A DNA stretch of 64,000 nucleotides from assembly GCF_035958815.1 (NCBI RefSeq), contig NZ_CP108383.1, positions 2,170,001 through 2,234,000 of the forward strand, written 5' to 3'. How positions within the stretch are numbered: position 1 is the stretch's first letter; the number at the start of each line of letters is the position of its first letter. A program made the translations under genes and the position numbers. This document shows positions 8,046 to 15,451 of the stretch, one piece after another. A model generated the notes under the pieces. That model ran no database searches and was not told where the DNA came from. It saw nothing but the letters and a program-made list of their open reading frames with translations. This DNA is from Nocardia sp. NBC_01327 (GTDB lineage: Bacteria; Actinomycetota; Actinomycetes; Mycobacteriales; Mycobacteriaceae).

Positions 8046-8519
8046 CTATACCGACAGGTCGCGGCGCAGCTTGGCGACGTGTCCGGTGGCGCGCACGTTG
8101 TACTGCGCCACCTCGATCTTGCCGTTCTCGTCCACCAGGAAGGTGGAGCGGATCACTCCGGTGACGGTTTTGCCGTACATGGTCTTCTCACCGAACGCTC
8201 CGTACGCGAGCAGTACGGACTTATCCGGATCCGAGAGCAGCGGGAAGGTCAGACCTTCGGCATCCCGGAACTTGGCCAGCTTGGCGGGCTTATCGGGGGA
8301 GATGCCGAGGACTTCGAGCCCGGCCTCGTTCAATTCGGCCAGGCTGTCGCGGAAGTCGCAGGCCTGTTTGGTACAGCCGGGCGTGCTCGCGGCCGGGTAG
8401 AAATACACGATCACCTTGCGGCCGCGGTAGTCGGCCAGCGACACCTCCTTGCCGTCCGCATCGGGAAGAGTGAACGCGGGCGCGATATCGCCGGGACTGA
8501 GTCGGGGGTTCTCGGTCAT
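8046..8519 (-). CDS. bcp: Thioredoxin-dependent peroxiredoxin, Bcp/PrxQ type
   Basis: A 157-residue thiol peroxidase that reduces hydrogen peroxide and organic hydroperoxides, taking electrons from thioredoxin. The active-site stretch is YPAASTPGCTKQACDF, with peroxidatic C49 and the likely resolving C54 five residues on, the atypical two-Cys PrxQ arrangement. The start is the ATG of MTENPRLSPG; longer readings upstream are low-complexity and unlike the family. In M. tuberculosis bcp also lies close to fas and acpS, so this is conserved context. It diverges from the DUF3618 gene. Confidence 0.93.
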   Translation of the reverse strand: MTENPRLSPGDIAPAFTLPDADGKEVSLADYRGRKVIVYFYPAASTPGCTKQACDFRDSLAELNEAGLEVLGISPDKPAKLAKFRDAEGLTFPLLSDPDKSVLLAYGAFGEKTMYGKTVTGVIRSTFLVDENGKIEVAQYNVRATGHVAKLRRDLSV

Positions 8520-8677
8520 GCCGACACCGTAGTAGACCGGTCCGGCGCGATGTGAGCGATACACTCCACAGCAGGTCGGCTCGTACCCGGGCGCGCTGAG
8601 CGATCCCTGGCGACCGACGCGCGAGCGACCTCGAGACGACAGTGCCGCTGAGCGCGGCTTGCAGACAGGAGTGTGAC

Positions 8678-8899
8678 GTGGCCAGAGATACCGAGGCGAT
8701 CGAGCGGGAGATCGAGGCCGCACGGAGCCGGCTCGCCAGCACCCTCGACGAACTGGCGGTGCGGGCCGATCCGCAGCGATTGGCCGACAACACCAAGCAT
8801 GCGCTGATCGCGAAGGTGAATGAGCCGAAGATCAAATACAGCCTGATCGGCGCGGGTGCGCTGATCGTGACGCTGGTACTGGTCAAGATCTTCCGCTGA
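8678..8899 (+). CDS. DUF3618 family small membrane protein
   Basis: A 73-residue protein starting at GTG with AGGAG six bases upstream. Residues 1-45 form a charged amphipathic helix (TEAIEREIEAARSRLASTLD, then ADPQRLADN), the DUF3618 pattern. The last 25 residues are one transmembrane helix ending in KIFR. The family is common beside bcp or stress genes in actinobacteria and has no proven function. An earlier in-frame start at 8642 would add 12 residues but has no ribosome-binding site. Confidence 0.8.
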   Translation: MARDTEAIEREIEAARSRLASTLDELAVRADPQRLADNTKHALIAKVNEPKIKYSLIGAGALIVTLVLVKIFR

Positions 8900-8922
8900 G
8901 CAGAACACAGGCTGAGTAGAAC

Positions 8923-8963
8923 AAAAAACACCCGGTGCCCACTGTTGGCACCGGGTGTTTTTT
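8923..8963. terminator. Strong bidirectional intrinsic terminator
   Basis: A perfect 17-bp stem with flanking A-run and T-run (AACACCCGGTGCC / GGCACCGGGTGTT core) and a 7-nt loop separates the convergent DUF3618 and excalibur genes. With its U-tract in both directions it is the best terminator in the window. Confidence 0.93.
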
Positions 8964-8987
8964 GTCGAATAAGCAGGTGGTACCGGA

Positions 8988-9296
8988 TCAGACTGTCGGG
9001 CAGGCCATTCCGGTGCCGTCGGGATCGAGGTTCGGACCGTAACCGGGCTCACCGCGGAAGAGCGGCGCGCGCCCGGCTGCCCGGGCCTCGTCGCAGTTGC
9101 GGAATTGGCCGCCTGCGGAACCGGTCTGGGCGAGATTGGCCGAACCGGTCGCGCCCGAGCCGGTGTCGATTACCGAGGAACCGGTACCGGACGACCCGGT
9201 CGGCACGGGCCCATCGGCGAGGGCAAGGGCGGCGGGGGCTGCAAGAGTCGTCAGTCCCGCGACGCTGGCGGTGACGAGAAGCCGGCGAACGTTCAT
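8988..9296 (-). CDS. Secreted excalibur calcium-binding domain protein
   Basis: A 102-residue exported protein. Residues 1-27 are a signal peptide (MNVRRLLVTASVAGL, cut after ALA). A Gly/Ser/Thr linker follows. The C-terminal excalibur domain at about 66-101 begins FRNCDEARAAG and ends NLDPDGTGMAC, with the DxDxDG-like calcium loop and its paired cysteines. Excalibur domains occur on extracellular actinobacterial proteins. It is a single gene ending at the strong hairpin at 8923-8963. Confidence 0.85.
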   Translation of the reverse strand: MNVRRLLVTASVAGLTTLAAPAALALADGPVPTGSSGTGSSVIDTGSGATGSANLAQTGSAGGQFRNCDEARAAGRAPLFRGEPGYGPNLDPDGTGMACPTV

Positions 9297-9608
9297 GTAT
9301 TCCTCAATGTCGGCGCAATGGGTTGGTGGCGGCCCGATTCGGCGCGGATGCCACCCTTGCCGCGGTGGTGCGGCACGGTGGCCGGTACGGGTCCGGCGTC
9401 TACAGTTCCGGCGGAACGTTGCATTGTCAACCGGTATGGCTATTCATCCAGGTAAATAGCCATGCGACAGACCGCCGACGGGATGTGTTCCGCTGGAACA
9501 TGTCCCATTTGTCCTGTGGCAGACACTGTATCGTGACGCGGGGTCGTACATCCTGTGAGGACTCGCAGAGTTTCCTGCAGATCCACCGCGATCACATCGC
9601 CCGAACCC
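9297..9608. other. Gene-free 312-bp stretch holding the excalibur promoter region and one palindromic repeat
   Basis: No coding sequence is convincing here. The stretch is less GC-rich than its flanks, carries the first copy of the TGTTCC-N3-GGAACA repeat at 9486-9508, and leads into the remains of the pirin gene. Confidence 0.6.
9486..9508. repeat. Palindromic repeat copy 1 (TGTTCC-N3-GGAACA-TGTCCCAT)
   Basis: TGTTCCGCTGGAACA followed by TGTCCCAT. A second copy lies 151 bp farther on at 9637-9659 with one difference (GCC for GCT in the centre). It could be a dispersed repeat or a regulator site. Confidence 0.6.
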
Positions 9609-10101
9609 CTATTCGCCCAATCGCCTGCCGCGAAGATGTTCCGCCGGAACATGTCCCATGCGCCCCGCCTGAAAATCCTCGATGGCGTCGATGATTTCCT
9701 GTCGCGAGTTCATGACGAACGGACCGTGCTGCACCACCGGTTCCCGAATCGGCTGTCCGCCGAGCAGGAGCACCTCCATATCTCCGGTGCGCGTGTCCTG
9801 GTGTGCGTCGGCCGCGACCGTGAGGGCATCACCGCGGCCCAGCACCACCAGCTGTCCGGCGGTGACCGGGCGGCGCTCCACACCGACCGTGCCGCTGCCG
9901 GAGACCACGTAGACCATGGCGGTGAACTGTTGCGGCCACAGGGTTTCCAGCTGTCCGCCCGGACTGAGGGAGGCGTGGGCGTACGCGATCGGGGTGTGCG
10001 TGGAGCCGGGTCCCTCGAAGCCGCCGATATTTCCGGCGATGATGCGCAGCAGTGCCCCGCCGTCGTGCGAGCTGACGAGAGTGAGGTCACCGGCCTCCTA
10101 G
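9609..10101 (-). pseudogene. Pirin family protein, 5'-truncated remnant
   Basis: Reading leftward from a stop at about 10102, the frame encodes the C-terminal half of a pirin (cupin-fold quercetinase-like protein): ALLRIIAGNIGGFEGPGS, then VYVVSGSGTVGVERRPV, then the family's closing PIREPVVQHGPFVMNS and EIIDAIEDFQAGR. The N-terminal cupin with the metal-binding His cluster is missing, no start codon suits the whole fragment, and a MarR gene occupies the space where the 5' part should be. The ATG at 9917 would give only 102 residues. A deletion that joined the MarR gene to the remnant is the simplest reading. Confidence 0.7.
9637..9659. repeat. Palindromic repeat copy 2 (TGTTCC-N3-GGAACA-TGTCCCAT)
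   Basis: TGTTCCGCCGGAACA followed by TGTCCCAT, within the 3' end of the pirin remnant. On the minus strand it replaces the usual pirin C-terminus with GHVPAEH. Confidence 0.6.
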
Positions 10102-10168
10102 CTGGGGCGAAGTGCCTGTAAGTGACCGGGCTCGCCTTTGGTGTCCATGTCAACCATGGGGGGATACT

Positions 10169-10642
10169 ATGTATTCCATGACCCGCTGGCTGAGTGAACA
10201 GGAACAGGCGACCTGGCAGTCGTTCATTCGCATGCGGCAGCGGCTGGATGCGGCGCTGGCCACCGGTCTCGCCCAGGACGGCCTGTCGATGTCGGACTAC
10301 GAAGTACTGGTGGCGCTTTCGGCCGCCGGCGGGCAATTGCGCGCCAAGGAGCTCGGTGCGGAGATCTGCTGGGACAAGAGCCGGCTCTCGAAGCACCTCT
10401 CACGCATGTCCACCCGCGGGCTCATCGACCGCTGCCAGGCCGTCGACGATGCTCGCGGCCGCGAAGTGCGCCTGACCGATGCGGGCCGCCGAGCGCTGGA
10501 AACCGCCGCACCCAACCACGTGGAACTGGTGCGGCGGCTCTTCATCGACGAGCTGACCGAGAGCGAGGCCGAGGCAGTGCGCTCACTGGCCGACAAGGTG
10601 GTTGTCGAAGTCGAACGCACCGACGTACCCGGAATCGGCTGA
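10169..10642 (+). CDS. MarR family transcriptional regulator
   Basis: A 157-residue winged-helix regulator. The DNA-binding part runs over about residues 35-100 (LRAKELGAEICWDKSRLSKH for the recognition helix, DDARGREVRLTDAGRR for the wing). The ATG at 10169 is preceded by a GGGGGG run at the right distance; the ATG at 10178 is nearly as good. It sits head-to-head with the broken pirin gene, a common MarR target type, so it may have lost its original partner. Confidence 0.82.
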   Translation: MYSMTRWLSEQEQATWQSFIRMRQRLDAALATGLAQDGLSMSDYEVLVALSAAGGQLRAKELGAEICWDKSRLSKHLSRMSTRGLIDRCQAVDDARGREVRLTDAGRRALETAAPNHVELVRRLFIDELTESEAEAVRSLADKVVVEVERTDVPGIG

Positions 10643-10694
10643 GAGCGATCCGCCATCGGCGATCGCTCTGGTGGGCCGATCGACGTGTCGGGGA

Positions 10695-11144
10695 TCAGCC
10701 GGAGAAGCTCGGCAGCACAGAGCTCATCCCGCCGCCGCAGGAGTTGCCACCCCCACTCGCGGACACCTCGACGGTCAGGGTGGCTTGTGAGAGTTCGCTG
10801 ATGTCGCCGGAAGTCCCTGTCAGCGTGTGGGTTCCGGCTGTTTTCGGGGTCCACGACACAGTGGGGAGGGTGAAGAGAGTGTCGAGAACCACGGACCCGA
10901 TGCTGCTGTCGAGCGGCTGGCCGTTGTCGGCGAACGCGACTCGCCACGAGGAAGGCACGTGGGTGGCGGTGAGCTGGTAGGTGCAGCCGACCGTATGCTG
11001 CGAGCCGGACACCGAGAGCGAATACGGTGCGACGCCGATATCAGCGGTGGCCTGCGGCGCGCAAATTGTCAGCACGGCGGTCGCGGCCGCAAATCCGATG
11101 CTCCCCAGTCTGATTCGACGTCTGATCACTGTTTTGACTATCAC
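10695..11144 (-). CDS. Secreted protein with Ig-like fold, function unknown
   Basis: About 149 residues from GTG 11144 (an adjacent GTG at 11150 is equally possible; GAGAGAAG precedes both). Basic residues VIRRRIRLGSIG lead into a hydrophobic signal peptide cut near ATA/DIG. The mature part is beta-rich and resembles a bacterial Ig-like domain (SWTPKTAGTHTLTGTSG). It ends in a GGGNSCGGG segment with a lone pair of cysteines. No enzyme motif is visible. Similar small secreted proteins are frequent in Nocardia. Confidence 0.65.
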   Translation of the reverse strand: MIVKTVIRRRIRLGSIGFAAATAVLTICAPQATADIGVAPYSLSVSGSQHTVGCTYQLTATHVPSSWRVAFADNGQPLDSSIGSVVLDTLFTLPTVSWTPKTAGTHTLTGTSGDISELSQATLTVEVSASGGGNSCGGGMSSVLPSFSG

Positions 11145-11254
11145 TGCCACTCGCTTCTCTCGATCGCCCTCGATGTGGATGCCGTCTGCCTGTGTCGGCG
11201 CCGCATTAGTGAAACAATAATGCTTCACTTGTTTGAGGGGGTGGCTTTTCGAAA

Positions 11255-11290
11255 CCGCCGCACCCGATCATGAGGAGATCGGTGCGGCGG
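11255..11290 (-). terminator. Hairpin downstream of the enoyl-CoA hydratase gene
   Basis: A 14-bp stem with one bulged base (CCGCCGCACC / GGTGCGGCGG core plus GATC) starts 24 nt after the stop of the minus-strand gene at 11314. No U-run follows. Confidence 0.55.
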
Positions 11291-11313
11291 CTGTTCATCG
11301 TTCGACGTTCGGA

Positions 11314-12411
11314 TCAGCTTTCGGTCGTGGGCTTGTCGAACTGTGCGCGCTTCCAGTCGCCGAACGGTTCGTCGCGTTCGCGCACGGCATCGCGGAAACC
11401 GGTTGTGGCGGCGCGTAATTGGAAGGCGTATCCCTCGCGGGTGTGGCGGGAGATGCCGTCGAAGACGGTGCTGATCATGCCGGAGTTCGCCACGCCCTGG
11501 TTGAGCAGTGCGCTGTTGAGCGCCAGCTTCGCCATGATCAGCTGATTGATCGGCACCTGCGAAATGCGTTGCAGCAGATCCTCGGTGCGCTCGTCGAGCT
11601 GATCGGCGGGTGCGGATTCGATGGCCAGGCCCCACTCCTCGGCCTGTTTGCCGCTGAGACTGTCACCGGTGAACAGCAGCCGCTTGGCGCGCTGATCGCC
11701 GACACGATGCGCCCACATGCCCGCCGCCGGAATGCCCCAGGTGCGGGTGGGCGGGTAGCCGAAGCGGGCGTCGTCGGCGCAGATGATCTGGTCGGCGTAC
11801 AGGGCGATATCGGTGCCGCCCGCAATGGCGAACCCGTGCACCTTGGCCACCGTGGGCTTATTGGCATACAGCAGGCTCGCGAAGCCGCGATTGAAGCGCG
11901 ACATCATGGCGTAGTCGACCATCGGATCCCAAGTGCCCCAGGGATTGTGATTGCGCGCCTGCACCACCGGATCGAGCACGGTGCCCCCGGTGGGCTGAGC
12001 GCCCTCTGGAGGCGCGACTGTGCCTGCCTCATGATTATTCTCGGCGAAGATCGACAGGTCGTAGCCTCCGCAGAAGCCCTTACCGCGCCCGCTCAGCACG
12101 ATCACGTGCACCCGGGGATCCAGGTCGGCGCGCTCGACGGCGGCCGCCAGCTCGATCGGGGTGTCCGAGGTGATGGCATTGCCCTGCTTCGGGCGATTGA
12201 AGGTGATGCGCGCGATACGGCCGGTCACCTCGTAAGTCAGTGTGCGGCCGGTGATTTCGCCCTCGGGCTGCGGGCGGCCGGTGAAGAGCGAGTCCTCGCC
12301 GCCGGTGAGGTCGTCGCGCCAGGCGGCGGGGCGGGTCCCGGCGTGCTGCTCGGAGGGTCCGGAGGGACTGCTGCCGGAGGGTGTGGCGGGGCGTTCGGAT
12401 TCGGCTGACAC
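11314..12411 (-). CDS. Enoyl-CoA hydratase/isomerase family protein
   Basis: A 365-residue crotonase-fold protein from GTG 12411. After an unusual Ser/Pro-rich 55-residue leader the crotonase domain starts at ITGRTLTYEVTGRIARITFN. It contains the oxyanion-hole stretch GRGKGFCGGYDLS and the second half-site FAIAGGTDIALYADQ. The active-site region reads TRTWGIPAAGM, so the paired catalytic Glu residues of a standard hydratase are not obvious. It may be an isomerase, hydrolase or decarboxylase of the superfamily. The insertion FAENNHEAGTVAPPEGAQP is typical of long mycobacterial versions. No operon partner. Confidence 0.8.
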   Translation of the reverse strand: MSAESERPATPSGSSPSGPSEQHAGTRPAAWRDDLTGGEDSLFTGRPQPEGEITGRTLTYEVTGRIARITFNRPKQGNAITSDTPIELAAAVERADLDPRVHVIVLSGRGKGFCGGYDLSIFAENNHEAGTVAPPEGAQPTGGTVLDPVVQARNHNPWGTWDPMVDYAMMSRFNRGFASLLYANKPTVAKVHGFAIAGGTDIALYADQIICADDARFGYPPTRTWGIPAAGMWAHRVGDQRAKRLLFTGDSLSGKQAEEWGLAIESAPADQLDERTEDLLQRISQVPINQLIMAKLALNSALLNQGVANSGMISTVFDGISRHTREGYAFQLRAATTGFRDAVRERDEPFGDWKRAQFDKPTTES

Positions 12412-12473
12412 CCAAGCAGTGAACCCCCGTTCATTTCTTGCTGTCAAGACCCGGCGGGGTAGAGCGGGGTAAT

Positions 12474-12791
12474 TCAGGCGCCCCACGGCCGGATCGGCGG
12501 CTTCACCCAGAGGATCTTCTCGTCGGCATGCTCCCGCTGCGCCGCCGGATGCTCCGGATTCCGCGCCGCCCAGCCGTCCTTCTCGACGAGCAGTTCCGCC
12601 ACGGCCTGCCACGTCTCATCGGTGCTGGGCGGATTGGTGTCGGCGGCCCGGGCCAGCTTGCGCCGCTGCGTCGGCGGCAGGGCCAGCAATTCCGGCCCGC
12701 TGATGCCGCGAGCCCAGATGAATGCCGCCAATCGTCGAGCCTTGTCCTCGCGGCTACGGCTCGCATGATCGGAGTGCGCGTAGTCGGCCAT
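12474..12791 (-). CDS. Conserved hypothetical protein
   Basis: 105 residues from ATG 12791 with GGGGA upstream; a GTG at 12815 would add eight. The protein is charged and helical (REDKARRLAAFIWARG, TQRRKLARAADTNPPS) and rich in Trp and Pro at the end (LWVKPPIRPWG). It has no signal peptide, membrane segment or motif I recognise. It lies upstream of and in line with the enoyl-CoA hydratase gene, and diverges from the GNAT gene. Confidence 0.6.
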   Translation of the reverse strand: MADYAHSDHASRSREDKARRLAAFIWARGISGPELLALPPTQRRKLARAADTNPPSTDETWQAVAELLVEKDGWAARNPEHPAAQREHADEKILWVKPPIRPWGA

Positions 12792-12928
12792 ATCGCATCC
12801 CCGCAGGTAGTCCACTATGTCCAGCCGACCCTACCGCAGCGCGCGGTGCCGGCCGGCAGGTAGTTCGGCGGGCTCTGTGTCAGCTTTTCCGCCACCGGCG
12901 CGGGTGCTCGGCGGTTACCGTGAAACCC

Positions 12929-13786
12929 ATGCCGGATGCCGCCGCGAGCGCCGACCAACTCGTCATCGATCGAGCCACTGCGCAGGACTGGACAACCGTC
13001 ACCGCATGGGCCGCCGCGGAGGGCTGGAACCCCGGACTCCGTGATGCCGCGGCCTTTTTCGCACAGGATCCCGACGGCTTCCTCCTCGGCCGTTTGAACG
13101 GGGAACCCGCCACCGCCGTCTCGGTGGTCAACTACGGCGATGATTTCGCATTCCTGGGGTTCTATCTGGTGCGACCGGACCTGCGCGGTCGCGGGCTGGG
13201 AATCGCCACCTGGAATGCGGGCCTCGCGCACGCGGGCGGGCGCACCATCGGCCTGGACGGTGTCCCGGATCAGCAGGGCAACTATCGCCGCAGCGGATTC
13301 GAACTCGCTTACAACACAGCACGTTTCGTCGGCCTCCCCGATCTTCCGCCGCCGGACGGAACCGTGCGCGTCATGGGCGCCGCCGATACCGCTGCCGTGC
13401 ACGACTACGACTCGGCCTGCCTCCCAGCCGATCGCCCCGAATTCCTGCGTTCCTGGCTCGGTAACCCGGGACATCAGACGGCCTTGCGCATAGTGGACGG
13501 GAATCTGGCGGGTTTCGGAACAGTCCGTCCCGCAAGGGATTCCCACCGCATCGGACCTCTGTTCGCGAACGATGCCGATACCGCCCGTCAGCTACTCGCG
13601 GCCTTGGCCGCGCAGGCCGATGGACCCGTGGCCGTAGATGCGCCGCTGCGCAACAACTCCGCCGTCCGTCTGTGCGAGGAAGCGGGCCTGAAGCCGAGTT
13701 TCGAGACGGCGCGCATGTATACCGGCCCGGTCCGATCTCACTGCCGGGACCGGGTTTTCGGCGTCACCACGCTGGAACTCGGCTGA
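12929..13786 (+). CDS. GNAT family N-acetyltransferase
   Basis: A 285-residue protein with an N-terminal GNAT domain (about 10-140). The acetyl-CoA pyrophosphate loop is LVRPDLRGRGLGIATW. A second, less conserved domain follows (about 150-285), in the manner of YitH/HolE-type acetyltransferases with a C-terminal GNAT-like domain. ATG 12929 is chosen; GTG 12920 is in frame, and neither has a strong ribosome-binding site. The substrate is unknown. It converges with the membrane protein at 13788 with a 1-nt gap. Confidence 0.82.
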   Translation: MPDAAASADQLVIDRATAQDWTTVTAWAAAEGWNPGLRDAAAFFAQDPDGFLLGRLNGEPATAVSVVNYGDDFAFLGFYLVRPDLRGRGLGIATWNAGLAHAGGRTIGLDGVPDQQGNYRRSGFELAYNTARFVGLPDLPPPDGTVRVMGAADTAAVHDYDSACLPADRPEFLRSWLGNPGHQTALRIVDGNLAGFGTVRPARDSHRIGPLFANDADTARQLLAALAAQADGPVAVDAPLRNNSAVRLCEEAGLKPSFETARMYTGPVRSHCRDRVFGVTTLELG

Positions 13787-13787
13787 G

Positions 13788-14465
13788 CTACAGCGGGCGA
13801 ATGGATTCGGCCAGCTGCTCGGCGGCGGATTTGTCGACCGGCGCCTTGGCATCGCCGATCCAGCTGACCCACCAGCGCCGGGCCCCGGATTGGACTACGG
13901 CGGAATAGATCTCGGCTTCGGGGCTGGCGGCGGTGTCGAAGGCGATGCGGTAGAAGCATGATTCGCCGGCGACCTCGCGGCCCTCCAGGTCGAGGGTTTC
14001 GGTGTCCACCCGCTTGCCGGAGTCGGGGAAGAAGAACTCACCCATACCGGAGCCCAGTGCGCAGGCCGCCCGGGTGTCATCGGATTCGGCTGCGGCGAAG
14101 AGGGATTGGTCGAGCTTGCCGAGCAGGATCATCCCGTCGCCGCCACCGCTCCGCTGCAGGGCGACCTGACCGAAGACCAGATGATCGCCGTCGTTCTCCT
14201 GCGGCATCTGCTGCCAGCCGTCCGGGGTGACGAAACTCAGACCGGCCGCGGTGCTGACAGTGCGATCGGCCTCGTCATGGGAGCGGCGCAATTGCAGGAA
14301 CGCCGAGTAGCCGATCCCCGCCAGTGATGCGACCAGGGCGGCGACGCAGAGCGCGATGACCCCGTGCGCTACGCGCGGCGATACGGCCGATTCGGAGCTC
14401 TCGGAAGCGTCGGGTCCGGGTAGCGAGGCGGTGGGTTCCGGCGGCCGCACCTGGTTCGGTTCCAC
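13788..14465 (-). CDS. Single-pass membrane protein, function unknown
   Basis: 225 residues. Residues 1-32 are cytoplasmic and Pro/Ser-rich, 33-57 form one transmembrane helix (HGVIALCVAALVASLAGIGY), and the rest is extracytoplasmic. That domain has beta-rich segments (AAGLSFVTPDGWQQM) and two cysteines (RAACALG, ESCFYRI) and resembles the lipoprotein/DUF4245-like domains of mycolic-acid bacteria. No catalytic motif is visible. It is monocistronic. Confidence 0.7.
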   Translation of the reverse strand: MEPNQVRPPEPTASLPGPDASESSESAVSPRVAHGVIALCVAALVASLAGIGYSAFLQLRRSHDEADRTVSTAAGLSFVTPDGWQQMPQENDGDHLVFGQVALQRSGGGDGMILLGKLDQSLFAAAESDDTRAACALGSGMGEFFFPDSGKRVDTETLDLEGREVAGESCFYRIAFDTAASPEAEIYSAVVQSGARRWWVSWIGDAKAPVDKSAAEQLAESIRPL

Positions 14466-14545
14466 CCCGCGACGCTAACAACAGCGCTGGTCAGAGGATT
14501 TGTAGCGGCCGATGCGGCGCGCCGGACGGGTTGATCACGATCGGG

Positions 14546-14992
14546 CTACCAGCCCGATGGGCGCACCCGGCCAGGTGTGACGACATGCGCGAGCATATTC
14601 CGCAGCTCGACAACCGCCGCCGGTCCCAGCGCCCGCGCCCAGTGCTCGGTGAACTGTGCCGCGGCGGCATCGGCGGCCCGCGTGCAGGCCCAGCCCCGCT
14701 CGGTGAGCGTGATCAAGCGCGCCCGCGCGTCGTGCGGATGCGGATTGCGTTCGGCATAGCCCCTTTTGACGAGCTCGTCGACCAACTGACTGGCCGCCTG
14801 CTTGGTCACCCCCAGATGCTCGGCGATCTCACCCACCGTCGCCCCGTCCGGCACCATCCGCACGAAGGCGAAGCCGTGCGTGGGCCGCACATCGGTGAAC
14901 CCGGCCGCGACGACCCCCCGATCGACGGCATCGGTGACCTCGGCGGCGGCCGCGAGCAGCAGCATCGGCAAATCCTGGGCGGGTGCGGGCAT
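14546..14992 (-). CDS. MarR family transcriptional regulator
   Basis: A 148-residue MarR protein. The winged helix-turn-helix spans about residues 45-95 (TVGEIAEHLGVTKQAASQLV, then HPHDARARLITLTERG). The ATG at 14992 gives the usual family length; an upstream start would add a non-homologous leader overlapping the operator-like region. It diverges from a small cupin gene, and the 80-bp gap holds two short inverted repeats built on TTGAC/GTCAA, probably its operators. Confidence 0.85.
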   Translation of the reverse strand: MPAPAQDLPMLLLAAAAEVTDAVDRGVVAAGFTDVRPTHGFAFVRMVPDGATVGEIAEHLGVTKQAASQLVDELVKRGYAERNPHPHDARARLITLTERGWACTRAADAAAAQFTEHWARALGPAAVVELRNMLAHVVTPGRVRPSGW

Positions 14993-15008
14993 GTGTGCAT
15001 CTTGGCAC

Positions 15009-15035
15009 TTGACAGGAAAGTCAACAAGCTTGACT
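15009..15035. promoter_or_regulatory. Operator-like inverted repeats in the MarR/cupin divergent promoter
   Basis: TTGAC-N6-GTCAA (15009-15024) overlaps AGTCAA-N5-TTGACT (15019-15035). TATATA follows at 15035-15040 and could be a -10. The sites are seen; binding by the adjacent MarR is inferred. Confidence 0.45.
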
Positions 15036-15072
15036 ATATAGACAAGCAACTTGACTAAAGGAAGTGTTGAAC

Positions 15073-15447
15073 ATGCCGGTTATCCGCACCGCAGACATCG
15101 AGTCCCACCAGATGCACGGCTCCACCTTCACCCCGCTGGTCCGCCCGGCCACCGGCAGCGCCGAACTCTGCGTCTGGCGCCTGGAAATCGCCCCCGGCAT
15201 CCAGGGCGTAGCCCACCGAATCCACCGCGAAGAAGCCTTCGTCCTCCTCGAAGGCTCCCTCACCCTCACCATCCAGGGCGAGTCCACCACCCTCACTCCG
15301 GGTGACGCAGCCGTCGCCCCCGCCGGATCCACCATCCGCCTGGACAACCCGGCCGCCACCCCCGCCGTCGTCATGGTCACCGCAGCCGTCGGCTTCACCG
15401 GCGAACTCCCCGACGGCACAATCGTCAACCCGCCCTGGGTCAACTGA
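15073..15447 (+). CDS. Small cupin domain protein
   Basis: A 124-residue single-domain cupin from ATG 15073, behind AAAGGAAG. Cupin motif 1 is HRIHREEAFVLLEGSLTLTI, with the metal-binding His and Glu; motif 2 is LTPGDAAVAPAGSTIRLDN, in which the usual second His is not present. Such cupins bind small ligands or act as simple dioxygenases or isomerases. Its divergent MarR neighbour suggests it is induced by a small, perhaps phenolic, molecule. Confidence 0.78.
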   Translation: MPVIRTADIESHQMHGSTFTPLVRPATGSAELCVWRLEIAPGIQGVAHRIHREEAFVLLEGSLTLTIQGESTTLTPGDAAVAPAGSTIRLDNPAATPAVVMVTAAVGFTGELPDGTIVNPPWVN

Positions 15448-15451
15448 CCGC

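Noticed and set aside
11419..12408. A 329-residue plus-strand frame
   Set aside because: It is antisense to the enoyl-CoA hydratase gene, whose motifs are clear.
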